The position numbers were made by a program, and so were the translations under genes. The notes under the pieces were generated by a model, which was given only the letters and a program-made list of their open reading frames with translations, was not told the origin of the DNA and did not search any database. 64,000 bases of DNA from BRHc4a sp049325055 (GTDB lineage Bacteria; Bacillota; Desulfotomaculia; Desulfotomaculales; Desulfocucumaceae), in assembly GCA_049325055.1 (NCBI GenBank), contig JBMOPB010000024.1, positions 124,001 through 188,000 on the forward strand. Reading direction: 5' to 3'. This document shows, piece by piece, positions 18,040-26,419 of the stretch. Within the stretch, counting starts at the first letter, position 1, and every line of letters begins with the position of its first letter.

Positions 18040-19101
18040 TCATAAAACCGCACCGTAAGCGTTCACAAGCCCCGCCCCCTGCTCTTCGGGAGGCAGGCCC
18101 AGGTCCTGGGACGTGGATTTCAGGTGTTCCATAAGCTCACCGGGCCTCATCTGTCCTTTCCCGGCCAGAACAAGGGCGGCGGCGCCGGCCACGTGAGGAG
18201 TGGCCATTGAAGTCCCGCTCATTAGCTTGTAAGATCTTCTTAGATATGTGGAGTATATATCCACACCAGGGGCTGTGAGGTCCACCTCCGGACCCCGGCT
18301 GCTGAAAGACGCGGTTTTGTCGTTCCGGTCCACGGCTGCAACCGCAGCCACCTCGGGATACCTGGCGGGGTACAGCACAGTGTCGGCCCCGGGCCCGTTG
18401 TTGCCCGCTGCGGAAGCTATGAAAATACCCACATCAAAGGCCTTCTTCACTGCCTCATGGAAGAGGGCTACATCCTGGCCGGCCCCCAGACTCATGTTTA
18501 TAACCTGCATCTTGTTCTTTATGCACCACTCCAATCCCTCAATAACATCGGAAAGATAGCCGCCCCCACGGGAATCCAGAACCTTCACCGCAAACAGCGC
18601 CGCGGTATAGGCCACTCCAATGACACCCAAATTGTTTTTGAGAGCGGCTATGGTTCCCGCCACATGGGTGCCGTGGCCGTTGTCGTCATTGTAACTTCTC
18701 CAGGAACTGATGGTGTTGACTCCTCCGTATACCCTTAAGTCCGGGTGCCTTAAATCTATGCCTGTGTCTATAACCGCTGTTTTTATATAAGTACCGGTGC
18801 TGACAGCCCAGGCCTTATCAGCTTCTATCCGGTCCACACCCCACGGTATCACCTGTGAACGTTTCTCGAAATCAAAAAAGTTATCGAAGTAGCTTATTGC
18901 ATAAACCCTGACATCATCGATCACATCCGCCACCCCCCGCACCTTGGCCAGGTTTTTCAGGGTCAGGGGGTCGTGCAAAACAACGGCGCACTTTACCAGT
19001 GGGATGTATTTCAAAAACCTGCCGGACATAAGAGGAATTACATCCCGCCTGATGGCGCCGTGATCCATTTCTTCAGAAAACACAACTATTTTTCTGTCCA
19101 T
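18040..19101 (-). CDS. Subtilisin-like serine protease (S8)
   Basis: 353 residues from the ATG at 19101 (AAGGGTG upstream). An N-terminal part of about 75 residues looks like an inhibitor_I9-type propeptide. The catalytic Asp112 is in AVIDTGIDLRHPDL, His144 in NGHGTHVAGT, oxyanion Asn234 in SAAGNNG and Ser298 in GTSMATPHVAGAA. No signal peptide is seen, as in intracellular subtilisins. Its own terminator follows at 17981-18003. Confidence 0.92.
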   Translation of the reverse strand: MDRKIVVFSEEMDHGAIRRDVIPLMSGRFLKYIPLVKCAVVLHDPLTLKNLAKVRGVADVIDDVRVYAISYFDNFFDFEKRSQVIPWGVDRIEADKAWAVSTGTYIKTAVIDTGIDLRHPDLRVYGGVNTISSWRSYNDDNGHGTHVAGTIAALKNNLGVIGVAYTAALFAVKVLDSRGGGYLSDVIEGLEWCIKNKMQVINMSLGAGQDVALFHEAVKKAFDVGIFIASAAGNNGPGADTVLYPARYPEVAAVAAVDRNDKTASFSSRGPEVDLTAPGVDIYSTYLRRSYKLMSGTSMATPHVAGAAALVLAGKGQMRPGELMEHLKSTSQDLGLPPEEQGAGLVNAYGAVL

Positions 19102-19202
19102 ATAATCACCCTTTTCCAACTGATTATTTGAATGACGCATATTGTATATTATGGAAATGCCGACATTTTGTGCCCAGCTTGGAACTCCAAATCAATTGCG
19201 GC

Positions 19203-19228
19203 AAAAAAAATCCGCCCTGCCGGGCGGA
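19203..19228 (-). terminator. Second terminator after the secreted-protein gene
   Basis: TCCGCCC-ggca-GGGCGGA on the minus strand followed by eight T, a strong intrinsic terminator. Confidence 0.88.
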
Positions 19229-19272
19229 CTTGCAGCACAGTTTGGAAGGTTTTGTCTCCCCGGGAATATAAA

Positions 19273-19311
19273 ACGGTGCCAGGCCCTCAACTTTTAAGGG
19301 CCTGACACCGT
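19273..19311 (-). terminator. First terminator after the secreted-protein gene
   Basis: A long hairpin (ACGGTGTCAGGCCCT pairing with AGGGCCTGGCACCGT, one mismatch) followed by TTTAT on the minus strand, 19 bases past the stop at 19330. Two terminators in tandem suggest strong expression of the gene. Confidence 0.8.
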
Positions 19312-19329
19312 CTCCCATAACCGGGTGAA

Positions 19330-19863
19330 TCAGTTGCCGGACATCATATTTCCGTATCCCGGACCGTTACCATTTGACTTGCCGGGAAACTGTGGTTCAT
19401 CCTGGCCCTGCAGGTGGTATTGCCGGTGAGCCTGCTTCATGGCCTCAAAGTCCCCCTGGGTCATGTTGTCCATATGGCCGGGCATGGCATGGTCATTCAT
19501 CGCTTGATTCATCTGGTCTAACATCTGGCTGTAAAATTCATTTTGCTTTTGGGGAGCGGTATTCTGACCAGAAGTATTTCCGGTGCCGGAAGACTGCGGG
19601 CTGCCGGTTGCCTCAGTCCCGGCGCTGCTCTCTTCGGGCTGCGGGCTGTCAGTTTGAGGCTGTGAATTGCTGCCGCCGGTGACAGCGGTATTCATGTAAG
19701 TATTCATGGGCATCTTTGCGGAATCGCCTTTAATCATTGATTCCACAGACCACTTTGAATTCTGACCCTGCTGGGGAGTAGCGGCGTTAACCGCCCCCAC
19801 CATTCCGATAACAAGAGTAAGTACACATAAAGCTACCAGCCAACGATTTTTGAAACCTTTCAT
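19330..19863 (-). CDS. Secreted Met/Gln-rich protein, possible SigI target
   Basis: 177 residues. A clear signal peptide (ALCVLTLVIGMVGAVNA, cut before ATPQQG) is followed by a Ser/Gly/Gln-rich disordered stretch and a C-terminal part rich in Met, His, Gln and Asn (YSQMLDQMNQAMNDHAMPGH, then Gly-Asn tail). I do not recognise the family. The ATG at 19863 has AGGGG upstream. Upstream, a motif shared with the sigI start region suggests coregulation (see 19878-19901). The richness in Met and His could mean metal binding, but this is only inference. Confidence 0.72.
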   Translation of the reverse strand: MKGFKNRWLVALCVLTLVIGMVGAVNAATPQQGQNSKWSVESMIKGDSAKMPMNTYMNTAVTGGSNSQPQTDSPQPEESSAGTEATGSPQSSGTGNTSGQNTAPQKQNEFYSQMLDQMNQAMNDHAMPGHMDNMTQGDFEAMKQAHRQYHLQGQDEPQFPGKSNGNGPGYGNMMSGN

Positions 19864-19877
19864 TGTTAATATCCCCT

Positions 19878-19901
19878 TTCGTGTAAAATGTTTTGTTTAG
19901 G
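19878..19901 (-). promoter_or_regulatory. Candidate SigI-type motif upstream of the secreted-protein gene
   Basis: The minus strand reads CCTAAAC, then 13 bases, then CGAA, exactly the elements and spacing seen upstream of sigI. SigI -10 elements are known as CGAA-like. A caveat: CGAA overlaps the start of the ribosome site, so a start point seven bases on would give an almost leaderless message. Confidence 0.45.
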
Positions 19902-20196
19902 TAATCACTTCGGGCTTAATTTTATATTTTAATCACCTCCCGCATCTTTTGATAAATACTTCGCAAACATGTAGTGATATTGGTGGGTTGCTCAAAAAAA
20001 TTATTGTGTAAAAATTGCTACCTTATTTTATGTAAAGAAATGTTTTATGTTTGGTGAATACCGGTAACACCGGTAATTTTTCATTTCCCGGTAATTTCTA
20101 TTTGTGACCTTTTTGTAACATTGCAGCGATATAATAGCTTGTTCGATGTTCATTGGACTAAATACCAATAATTGGCACTTATTTATATTTGGCTCT

Positions 20197-20225
20197 ACCC
20201 CCCTAAACAATTTTGATTACACGAA
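20197..20225 (+). promoter_or_regulatory. Candidate autoregulatory SigI promoter
   Basis: ACCCCCCTAAAC (20197-20208) and CGAA (20222-20225) resemble the ACCCCC / CGAA elements described for SigI promoters in Bacillus and clostridia. The start codon of sigI lies about 25 bases downstream. Three CCGGTAA direct repeats lie further upstream (about 20060-20095). No gene was found in 19902-20196. Confidence 0.6.
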
Positions 20226-20250
20226 GCATTAATAAGCGGAGTGATTTATA

Positions 20251-20991
20251 TTGAAAGAATATAGTATGGACCAAATTATAATGATGGCCCAGAAAGGGGA
20301 TATTGACGCTCGGAACAAGTTAATAGACAGTCACAAGGACTTTATCGCCGGGATAAGTTCCAGGATGTGCAAAAGGTTTCTGACCTGGGACAACGATGAT
20401 GAAATAAGCATTGCACTTCTTGCCTTCAATGAAGCAATAGACAAGTTCAAACCCGGCGGAGGGGCCGGCTTTCACAGCTTTGCCCAGAGGGTGATCCGAA
20501 GCCGCCTGGTAGACTATTTCCGCAGGGAGTCCAGGCACAGGCATTTAAGCCTGTCCCCCATGGGCCCCGAGGACGAGGAATTGAGCCGCTATGATCTTGA
20601 ATACTCCAGAGATCAATACTACGAGGATGAAAAACAGGCCGATTTTTCCGAGGTGGTTGAGATTTATATGGAAGTACTAAATCAATACGGAGTAACGCTG
20701 GACGATCTGATAAGGGTTTCGCCAAAACACAGGGACAGCAAGGAGACACTGATGAAGGTTGCCCTGAGGCTGACCGACGAACCCGATCTTCTGGAATACC
20801 TGAAAAAATATAAGCTTCTGCCCATAAAGGAACTGGAGTCCATCACCGGGGTAAAGCGCAGGGTTTTGGAAAAAGGGCGTAAATACCTGATCGCACTGTC
20901 CATAATACTGTCCGACCCCAGGTTTTATCCATTGAAAGAATTCACCCGGATACCGGAAACAAGTACGCAAAAGAAGGTGCTAAAGCGGTGA
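20251..20991 (+). CDS. sigI: RNA polymerase sigma factor SigI
   Basis: 246 residues, TTG start preceded by GCGGAGTG. A sigma-70-like protein with region 2 motifs (ARNKLIDSHKDFIAGISSR, FHSFAQRVIRSRLVDYFRRE) and a C-terminal helical domain of the SigI type (LPIKELESITGVKRRVLEKGRKY). SigI factors act in heat or polysaccharide/envelope responses and are held by the membrane anti-sigma RsgI. It overlaps rsgI by four bases (GTGA), which gives translational coupling. Confidence 0.93.
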   Translation: MKEYSMDQIIMMAQKGDIDARNKLIDSHKDFIAGISSRMCKRFLTWDNDDEISIALLAFNEAIDKFKPGGGAGFHSFAQRVIRSRLVDYFRRESRHRHLSLSPMGPEDEELSRYDLEYSRDQYYEDEKQADFSEVVEIYMEVLNQYGVTLDDLIRVSPKHRDSKETLMKVALRLTDEPDLLEYLKKYKLLPIKELESITGVKRRVLEKGRKYLIALSIILSDPRFYPLKEFTRIPETSTQKKVLKR

Positions 20992-22115
20992 AAAAGGCCA
21001 AAGGCTTCGTAATGAGATGTACAGGAAATAAAACTGTAATATATACATCAGAAGGAGATTTTGTGGAAATCCCCACCCCCAGGTCCCGGCCCGCCGTGGG
21101 CCGGGTGATTGAAGTTGACCTCAGCCCGCCGGGTCCCCTGAACAATCAATCCTTTATGAAATATGCCATGGCTGCCGCAGTGCTGATACTTGTGGCTGTG
21201 CTGGGTGTATTCAACCCGCTGTTTTGGCCCGGTGCCGCTGTGGCCAGCGTTTCCCTGGACATCAATCACGGCATAGAGCTGCTGGTCGACAAGGAAGGTA
21301 AAGTAATCAAGGCCAGTGACGCCGGCAAAGGGTTGGACTATGTGGTGGCAGGGTCCAGTCTCAAGGGGCAGGATATATACCGGGCGGTGGAGATGATACT
21401 GGAGGACGCCAGTGAAAAAGGCTTTTTGGAAAACGACCGGAACATCGTACTGGTCAGTGTTGTCCCTCTGGAAAGCAGTGGTTCAAACGTTGTTGACGAG
21501 GAAAAGCTTGGCGCAATTGTCCGCCAGGGTATGATAAGTAAAAACTCATACGGAGTTGTAATGGTAGGCCGCACAGACATGGACACAAAGCGCCGGGCTG
21601 AAAAAATGGGCATGACGGTTAACACTTACCTGGTTTACGACCGCTTTCGGCACAACGGCCACAATATAGAGGCCGAAGATCTGCGAGGAGGTGATATCCG
21701 GAAGGTTCTGGAGGAAAACAAAGTTTCCATACCCACCCTTTTTCCACAGAACAGCTTTGAAGTAAAACCCCGGGAACACATGCAGCGGCGCGGGAGGATG
21801 CCAAATTCAGCGGAAGGCACGGCAAAGACCGGATCACCGTACCCGGAACACGGATCTGTGAATTCAGGACGGCAGGGCATGAATGAAGATTACAATATGA
21901 ACCGGAGTCAAGGCGCCGGAGATAACAGTGATGCGGCACCAGGAGGAATGCAGCATATGGATTCCTCCGCAAGTACCAATCCGGCAAGGCCTTCCGGAGT
22001 AACATCGCCCTCTCAGCCCACCGGAGACAGTATGCGGAAGCCGCAAAATTACACGTGGGCGCCGCCTGACCACGAAGCGGCAAGGCCTTCGGAACACTCC
22101 GGCTGGACGCGTTAA
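20988..22115 (+). CDS. rsgI: RsgI-type membrane anti-sigma factor
   Basis: 375 residues. The N-terminal cytosolic RsgI_N domain (GFVMRCTGNKTVIYTSEGDFVEI) binds SigI; one membrane helix follows at about 59-78 (YAMAAAVLILVAVLGVF); the outside part begins VSLDINHGIELLVDKEGKV, which in this family includes the self-cleavage region. The C-terminal 120 residues are Pro/Ser/Gly/Met-rich and unlike the carbohydrate-binding or catalytic sensor domains of Clostridium thermocellum RsgI proteins. The signal it senses is unknown. Confidence 0.9.
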   Translation: MKKAKGFVMRCTGNKTVIYTSEGDFVEIPTPRSRPAVGRVIEVDLSPPGPLNNQSFMKYAMAAAVLILVAVLGVFNPLFWPGAAVASVSLDINHGIELLVDKEGKVIKASDAGKGLDYVVAGSSLKGQDIYRAVEMILEDASEKGFLENDRNIVLVSVVPLESSGSNVVDEEKLGAIVRQGMISKNSYGVVMVGRTDMDTKRRAEKMGMTVNTYLVYDRFRHNGHNIEAEDLRGGDIRKVLEENKVSIPTLFPQNSFEVKPREHMQRRGRMPNSAEGTAKTGSPYPEHGSVNSGRQGMNEDYNMNRSQGAGDNSDAAPGGMQHMDSSASTNPARPSGVTSPSQPTGDSMRKPQNYTWAPPDHEAARPSEHSGWTR

Positions 22116-22123
22116 ATTTTTTA

Positions 22124-22158
22124 GGCTGCTGATAACCATATCAGCAGCCTTTTGTTTT
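22124..22158 (+). terminator. Terminator of the sigI-rsgI operon
   Basis: GGCTGCTGATa-acc-ATATCAGCAGCC hairpin followed by TTTTGTTTTT, eight bases after the rsgI stop. Confidence 0.92.
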
Positions 22159-22283
22159 TGGGCAAGATATTCTCTTTTTGCAAAAAAATAAGAGCAGCAG
22201 TTACTACTCCGTTTCGTGTTTATTAAAGCCCAGTTATACCTTGCTTAAAATTCCGCCATGCTGTAAAAAAGCCCCATCCTGAT

Positions 22284-23147
22284 TTAAGACACCTCAACCA
22301 ATTGCAAGCTTTCCGCCACCACCACTTGACGTTTTTCGCGCTTGGCTTTTGTAGACGCCAGGCTTGCCATGTTGACTAAATCATTGACAGTGTAGCCTTC
22401 TCCCCCTTGAGAGCGTTTATTATTACGCCTGCCCCCTGCTACTCCTGCCGACGCGCTGATATGGATGCCTTGGGTAAAAACCATCTGGGCAATCTTGCTT
22501 ATCAGCAATTGAGCCAGTTCCCCGGCCTCCATTTGGGTTGCAGGCCAAACAAAGGCGAATTCGTCACCTGCATACCGGCAAAGGTAGCCACTGGCGGGTG
22601 CATTTTTTCTTAGCAGATCCCCAACCTGCCGCAGAATCTGATCTCCCACAACATGGCCGAACTTTTTGTCGACCTCGCCGAAATTATCAATGTCGATAAA
22701 AATAAGGGCTATTTCATGATTGTTTTGCAGCAGTTCGATTGCCTTTTGGTAGAGGTATTCCGCCCTGGGTAGCCCTGTCATCGGGTCGGTATGCTTTCCA
22801 AGTTCAGCATAAATCTCGGTTTCGGTAATGATACCGACCACCCTGTCACCTTCTACTACAATAAGCCTTTCAATCTGATGTTGTTCAAGGAGTTCCTTGG
22901 CTTTCCAAAGAGAAAGTTGAGGGTTGATTACAACAGGATCGCGAGTCATGGCATCGGCTACCAGGCGGTTAGGGTGAGATTCCCGCACGTCCCGGGAAGT
23001 AATAATTCCCACCAAACGCTCATCTTCCACTACCGGTAAACCACCAATCCCGAATTGCTTCATAACATTTACAGTAGAAGCAACGCTGGTCCACGGTGTA
23101 ACCGTCTGGACCTCTTTATTCATAATGGCGCCAACGGTATTTAACAT
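22284..23147 (-). CDS. CBS-pair diguanylate cyclase (AGDEF)
   Basis: About 287 residues. Two CBS domains occupy residues 1-115 (IMNKEVQTVTP, GGLPVVEDERLVGIITSRD and RLIVVEGDRVVGIITETE); a GGDEF domain follows from about 120 (DPMTGLPRAEYL, FIDIDNFGEVD) with signature AGDEF at 193-197. AGDEF variants can be active. No RxxD product-inhibition site is seen. CBS pairs usually sense adenine nucleotides, so it may couple energy state to c-di-GMP synthesis. The start ATG 23147 is preferred over 23165; both lie behind GGAG sites. Confidence 0.88.
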   Translation of the reverse strand: MLNTVGAIMNKEVQTVTPWTSVASTVNVMKQFGIGGLPVVEDERLVGIITSRDVRESHPNRLVADAMTRDPVVINPQLSLWKAKELLEQHQIERLIVVEGDRVVGIITETEIYAELGKHTDPMTGLPRAEYLYQKAIELLQNNHEIALIFIDIDNFGEVDKKFGHVVGDQILRQVGDLLRKNAPASGYLCRYAGDEFAFVWPATQMEAGELAQLLISKIAQMVFTQGIHISASAGVAGGRRNNKRSQGGEGYTVNDLVNMASLASTKAKREKRQVVVAESLQLVEVS

Positions 23148-23187
23148 TACCTCTCCACTCCACATTTACAATTCTGATTTAGCAACT

Positions 23188-23547
23188 TCAGAGATCAATC
23201 GAACGTTTAATAATTACCACTACATCTATCTGGGCTTTAATTACCATGTTTTCAGTTGCGATTTTAAGTCCTTCGTCTAAAATAATAGGAAAGAGTTTCT
23301 CTTTAGGAATGAGTTTCAGCAAGGATTTACGAACCACCATCGCTTCCAGAGGACCTTCTTCTACGGGAATCACCTCATATTGCTCCGGGGAAAGGGCATC
23401 CACCATCCTCTTGGCGGCTTCAGGACCGATTGGCGACCGTTTGCCAACCAGTAGCACATCCTGCATGGGCGGAATCTCAAACTCGGACAGCCGGATAGAA
23501 ACCTCCGCCGTTCTGCTGTTCTCCCATTTATCAGCACCTGCAGCCAT
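23188..23547 (-). CDS. Conserved-looking small protein in a c-di-GMP gene group
   Basis: 119 residues from the ATG at 23547, nine bases after GGAGGTG. It has no signal peptide and no membrane helix; the fold looks mixed alpha/beta (VLLVGKRSPIGPEAAKRMV, YEVIPVEEGPLEAMVV, then KAQIDVVVIIKRSIDL). I do not recognise it. It lies 40 bases upstream of the CBS-GGDEF gene and just downstream of the HD-GYP gene, so a part in c-di-GMP signalling is a guess from context. Confidence 0.65.
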   Translation of the reverse strand: MAAGADKWENSRTAEVSIRLSEFEIPPMQDVLLVGKRSPIGPEAAKRMVDALSPEQYEVIPVEEGPLEAMVVRKSLLKLIPKEKLFPIILDEGLKIATENMVIKAQIDVVVIIKRSIDL

Positions 23548-23599
23548 TTGATTTTTCACCTCCAAAATTTCCTACCATCAACCGCTTTCTAATCAACCC

Positions 23600-24355
23600 T
23601 TACCTGCGAGTAATGACAGAATAAAATCCCTGCAGCAAATCCGGGTCAAATTGTGTTCCACTGCACCTCTCTATTTCCTCCCAACAGTCCCGAACATCCC
23701 GCTGGCCCTGATATGGCCGGGGAGAAACCATGGCGTCAAAGGCATCGGTAAGGGTGATTATCCGGGCAAAGAGTGGAATTTCTTGGGGTGAAACGGCAAA
23801 ATACCCTTTTCTGTCAAGGCGTTCGTGATGTAGAAGTATCATTGGCTCCAACTGCTGCGCCCAGTCGTACTGGGAAACGATGCTTACTCCTACTTGAGGG
23901 TGTTTTTTTACCAGCGCCCATTCATCTTCATTTAATTTACCCTGTTTATCTAAAATAGCATGGGGCAGGCTTATTTTCCCAATATCATGTAATAATGCTC
24001 CAATGCTTATAATATATACCTCAACTGCCGTCAGGGCCAGCTGGTGGGCCAGTTGCGCAGAAAGCCGGGCCACATTCAGGGAATGCTGACATACCCCATG
24101 ATGGTGCTTTTTTATCTTTTGCAACAACCCATTTACCGCCCGGGGATCAATCCCGGACATTTGTTTTAACATGGATATTTCCCTTTTTCTCATCTTCAAA
24201 CTAGCCAATACTTCTTCTACCGATATCAAATCTTGTTGGTTACAAGTTATGAGCAACAAAAAAGAAACCTCCTTCGGTAGCTGGCTGCCATGGATATCCC
24301 TGGTTTCCGAAGGCCCTATAGCTTTGCGTCCCTGTCTTTCGACCAGGTTTGCCAT
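23600..24355 (-). CDS. HD-GYP-type phosphodiesterase domain protein, degenerate GYP
   Basis: 251 residues at most; the true start may be later since the first 60 residues lack clear homology. The HD-GYP domain spans about residues 80-245: HSLNVARLS, LLHDIGKISLP, KKHPQVG, LHHERLDRKGYF and ITLTDAFDAMVSPRPYQ. The HD metal residues are present, but the usual HHExxDGxGYP reads HHERLDRKGYF, so the GYP motif is altered and c-di-GMP hydrolysis is not assured. It forms a minus-strand set with the small protein and the CBS-GGDEF gene. Confidence 0.85.
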   Translation of the reverse strand: MANLVERQGRKAIGPSETRDIHGSQLPKEVSFLLLITCNQQDLISVEEVLASLKMRKREISMLKQMSGIDPRAVNGLLQKIKKHHHGVCQHSLNVARLSAQLAHQLALTAVEVYIISIGALLHDIGKISLPHAILDKQGKLNEDEWALVKKHPQVGVSIVSQYDWAQQLEPMILLHHERLDRKGYFAVSPQEIPLFARIITLTDAFDAMVSPRPYQGQRDVRDCWEEIERCSGTQFDPDLLQGFYSVITRR

Positions 24356-24460
24356 TTCGGATGGGTTTACCCAACGAATGGTTGACAGTTCGACACTTTA
24401 TGGTAAAATTCCTGCTCAGTTGGGAATTTTTGATGTAACTCTTGCCCATGTCAAGAAGAA

Positions 24461-24486
24461 GGCCCCGGAATTATACATCCGGGGCC
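24461..24486 (-). terminator. Terminator after the CAP-domain gene
   Basis: GGCCCCGGA-tgtataat-TCCGGGGCC on the minus strand followed by TTCTTCTT, 14 bases past the stop at 24500. Confidence 0.85.
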
Positions 24487-24499
24487 GCTGACTCTGCAA

Positions 24500-25213
24500 T
24501 CAACCGATGAACATCTGTACAAACATTTTACCGTACGGTCCTCCGCTTACCACCCCGATACCAACCTTGGTGAAATTGGGGTTCAGTATATTGGCCCTGT
24601 GTCCGGGAGAGTTCATCAGGTTGGTGTGGGCGATGTCCACTGTAGGCGCCCCGGCCAGGTTTTCACCGGCATACCTGTAGGTTACTCCCGCCGCCTTTAT
24701 CATATCAAAGGGCGACCCGTAGGTGGGGGAGGTATGAGAGAAATAATTATTGTCTATCATGTCCTGGGCTTTAAGCCTGGCCACTTTGACCAGGGTCAAA
24801 TCGGCCTCCAGGGGTTTTAACCCCTCCTTGGCCCGGGCTGCGTTCACCAGGTCCAGCATTCTCTGCTCGTCAGAGTTGAGCCCCTGAACCGGAGGTACAG
24901 GCTGTGGGCCGGGAACAGGCTGCGGCTGGGGTTCCGGCTTGGGCTGCGGCTGTGGAACGGGAATTTTAACAATCTGGCTGCCGTTATTGAAATAAACCGT
25001 TATCTTGTAGGGTGTAAATATGTTTGATCCCTGGGACGAAAGGCCGGCTTTGGCCAGTGCCCGGTTTATCAGGTCAACAATCAGCTGTTCATTTAGCGTG
25101 AAAGCGGTCCCGGTGGACGCCGCAGCGGGAGCTGCTGTTCCCAGGGAAAAGAGCGTGGAAAAAAGGAAAAGGCTCAGCACAACAAATAACACCGGCTTAA
25201 AACGTATACGCAT
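24500..25213 (-). CDS. Secreted CAP/SCP-domain protein
   Basis: 237 residues. A signal peptide (LFVVLSLFLFSTLFSLGTAA), a small N-terminal segment, a Pro/Gln linker around residues 84-110, then a CAP domain with LDLVNAARAKEGL, NYFSHTSPTYG, YAGENLAG, SPGHRANILNP and VGIGVV. This is the bacterial CAP subtype (YkwD/SafA-linked family in spore formers); the biochemical role is not settled. It lies downstream of the SleB-like gene in the same direction. Confidence 0.9.
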   Translation of the reverse strand: MRIRFKPVLFVVLSLFLFSTLFSLGTAAPAAASTGTAFTLNEQLIVDLINRALAKAGLSSQGSNIFTPYKITVYFNNGSQIVKIPVPQPQPKPEPQPQPVPGPQPVPPVQGLNSDEQRMLDLVNAARAKEGLKPLEADLTLVKVARLKAQDMIDNNYFSHTSPTYGSPFDMIKAAGVTYRYAGENLAGAPTVDIAHTNLMNSPGHRANILNPNFTKVGIGVVSGGPYGKMFVQMFIG

Positions 25214-25271
25214 CAGTTATCTCCTTTCTTACCCTTGCCAGTATTTGAATACGGACGGATTATTCGTCAGC

Positions 25272-26054
25272 TTATTTTGAAAAGGCGAATGTGAAGCTGT
25301 CCAGCACAACGCTGACAGGCAGGGATCTCAGAAAACGGTTGGGCACCCAGGACTCGAAGAAATACAGTGCGCCACCGGTGGGGTCTCCCCCGCCTAAGGC
25401 CTCTTTGGCGGCGCGAATTGAGTCGGGGGTAGCCGCACGGCTGATCCACCCGTTCTTAACAGGCTCAAACTGGTATATCCCGCCATCCGCCTGGTAGATC
25501 ACCTTTGAAATTGTATCGGGGAACAGAGGGCTTTGGACCCTGTTTAAAACCACTGCTCCTACGGCCACCTTGGTGAGGTATGATTCGGAATCGGCTTCCG
25601 CCGTTATCAGTCGGGCCAAAAGGTCCAAATCTCCGGCTGTGTAATGGTATCTGCCCGGGAGAAGGACGCCGCCCCTGCTTACGGATACCTCAGCGGCGGG
25701 GACCCGCAACACCTGGCCGGGATAGATGACATCACTTTTGAGCCCGTTGGCTGAAATGATATCTTTATAGGAAACGTTATACCCAAGACCGATTAAATAC
25801 AGGCTGTCCCCTTGCCGGACGGTGTGAAGCCGGTCTGGTATAATTAGCTTCTGCCCGGGGTAAATAAAGCTATCTTTTAGATTGTTTGCTTTTTTGATTT
25901 CATCCGCGGCGATGTGGTATCTCTGCCCAATCAGGTAGACAGTATCGCCGGGAACCACTGTGTAATCCGACGCGTAGGCAAAGGTGGAAGAAAATAAAAG
26001 GGTAACCAGCAGTATAAAGAGGAAACCCAAGCGGAAAATCAAAGATGTCATCCC
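25272..26054 (-). CDS. LysM plus SleB-type cell-wall hydrolase
   Basis: About 260 residues. A signal peptide (LGFLFILLVTLLFSSTFAYA) is followed by two LysM modules (YTVVPGDTVYLIGQRY and HTVRQGDSLYLIGLGY), which bind peptidoglycan, and a Hydrolase_2/SleB domain (LARLITAEADSESYLTKVAV, GAVVLNRVQ) with its catalytic Glu. SleB relatives are lytic transglycosylases. In-frame ATG codons up to 26198 fall inside the riboswitch and are not starts; the ATG at 26054 or TTG at 26045 after AAAGGAGGG is more likely. Control by c-di-AMP is expected. Confidence 0.9.
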   Translation of the reverse strand, partial: GMTSLIFRLGFLFILLVTLLFSSTFAYASDYTVVPGDTVYLIGQRYHIAADEIKKANNLKDSFIYPGQKLIIPDRLHTVRQGDSLYLIGLGYNVSYKDIISANGLKSDVIYPGQVLRVPAAEVSVSRGGVLLPGRYHYTAGDLDLLARLITAEADSESYLTKVAVGAVVLNRVQSPLFPDTISKVIYQADGGIYQFEPVKNGWISRAATPDSIRAAKEALGGGDPTGGALYFFESWVPNRFLRSLPVSVVLDSFTFAFSK

Positions 26055-26057
26055 TCC

Positions 26058-26205
26058 TTTGGCCTCCGGGGTTAGTTGAAGGGCTAGGGTTGAGGGGTAC
26101 CCATCCTTCTTGCAAGCAATCTCACCTCCCATATTGCACAAGGATTCGCCCCGAAATTTTAGTCCCCCGTATTCCTTCACAGGAAATTCGGCCTGCATTC
26201 TATCC
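26058..26205 (-). promoter_or_regulatory. ydaO/yuaA-type c-di-AMP riboswitch
   Basis: The minus strand upstream of the LysM-SleB gene carries the conserved blocks of this riboswitch in order: GCAGGCCGAATTTC, ACGGGGGACT, TTTCGGGGCGAATCCTT, GGGAGGTGAGATTG, then CAACTAACCCCGGAGGC right before the ribosome site AAAGGAGGG. Members typically precede wall hydrolases and turn expression off when c-di-AMP is high. Nearness to the ribosome site suggests control of translation or a very short linker; no separate terminator is visible. Identification rests on the conserved GGGGCGAATCC and CTAACC blocks. Confidence 0.88.
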
Positions 26206-26419
26206 AGTTATACGGATAACTGACTATATTTTGGTGGGGTAGGTTCATAATTCTTTTATAAAAATGTTAAACTTCTGTGTCCGGGCTGTAAGATCTCACA
26301 TCTATCATTGAGTCAGGGCAAAACAGCAGATCATCTTTTTTATTTTCAATCGAAGGAGAGATATGGGCGCAAAAAAACAACAAGTGGCTTATAAAAATTG
26401 CAAACAAGGAGAGGAAGTT

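Noticed and set aside
20028..20210. 60-residue ORF upstream of sigI on the minus strand
   Set aside because: It lies across the candidate SigI promoter, has no ribosome site and no family resemblance.
26055..26198. N-terminal extension of the LysM-SleB protein
   Set aside because: It is the riboswitch read as protein; the signal peptide starts after 26054.
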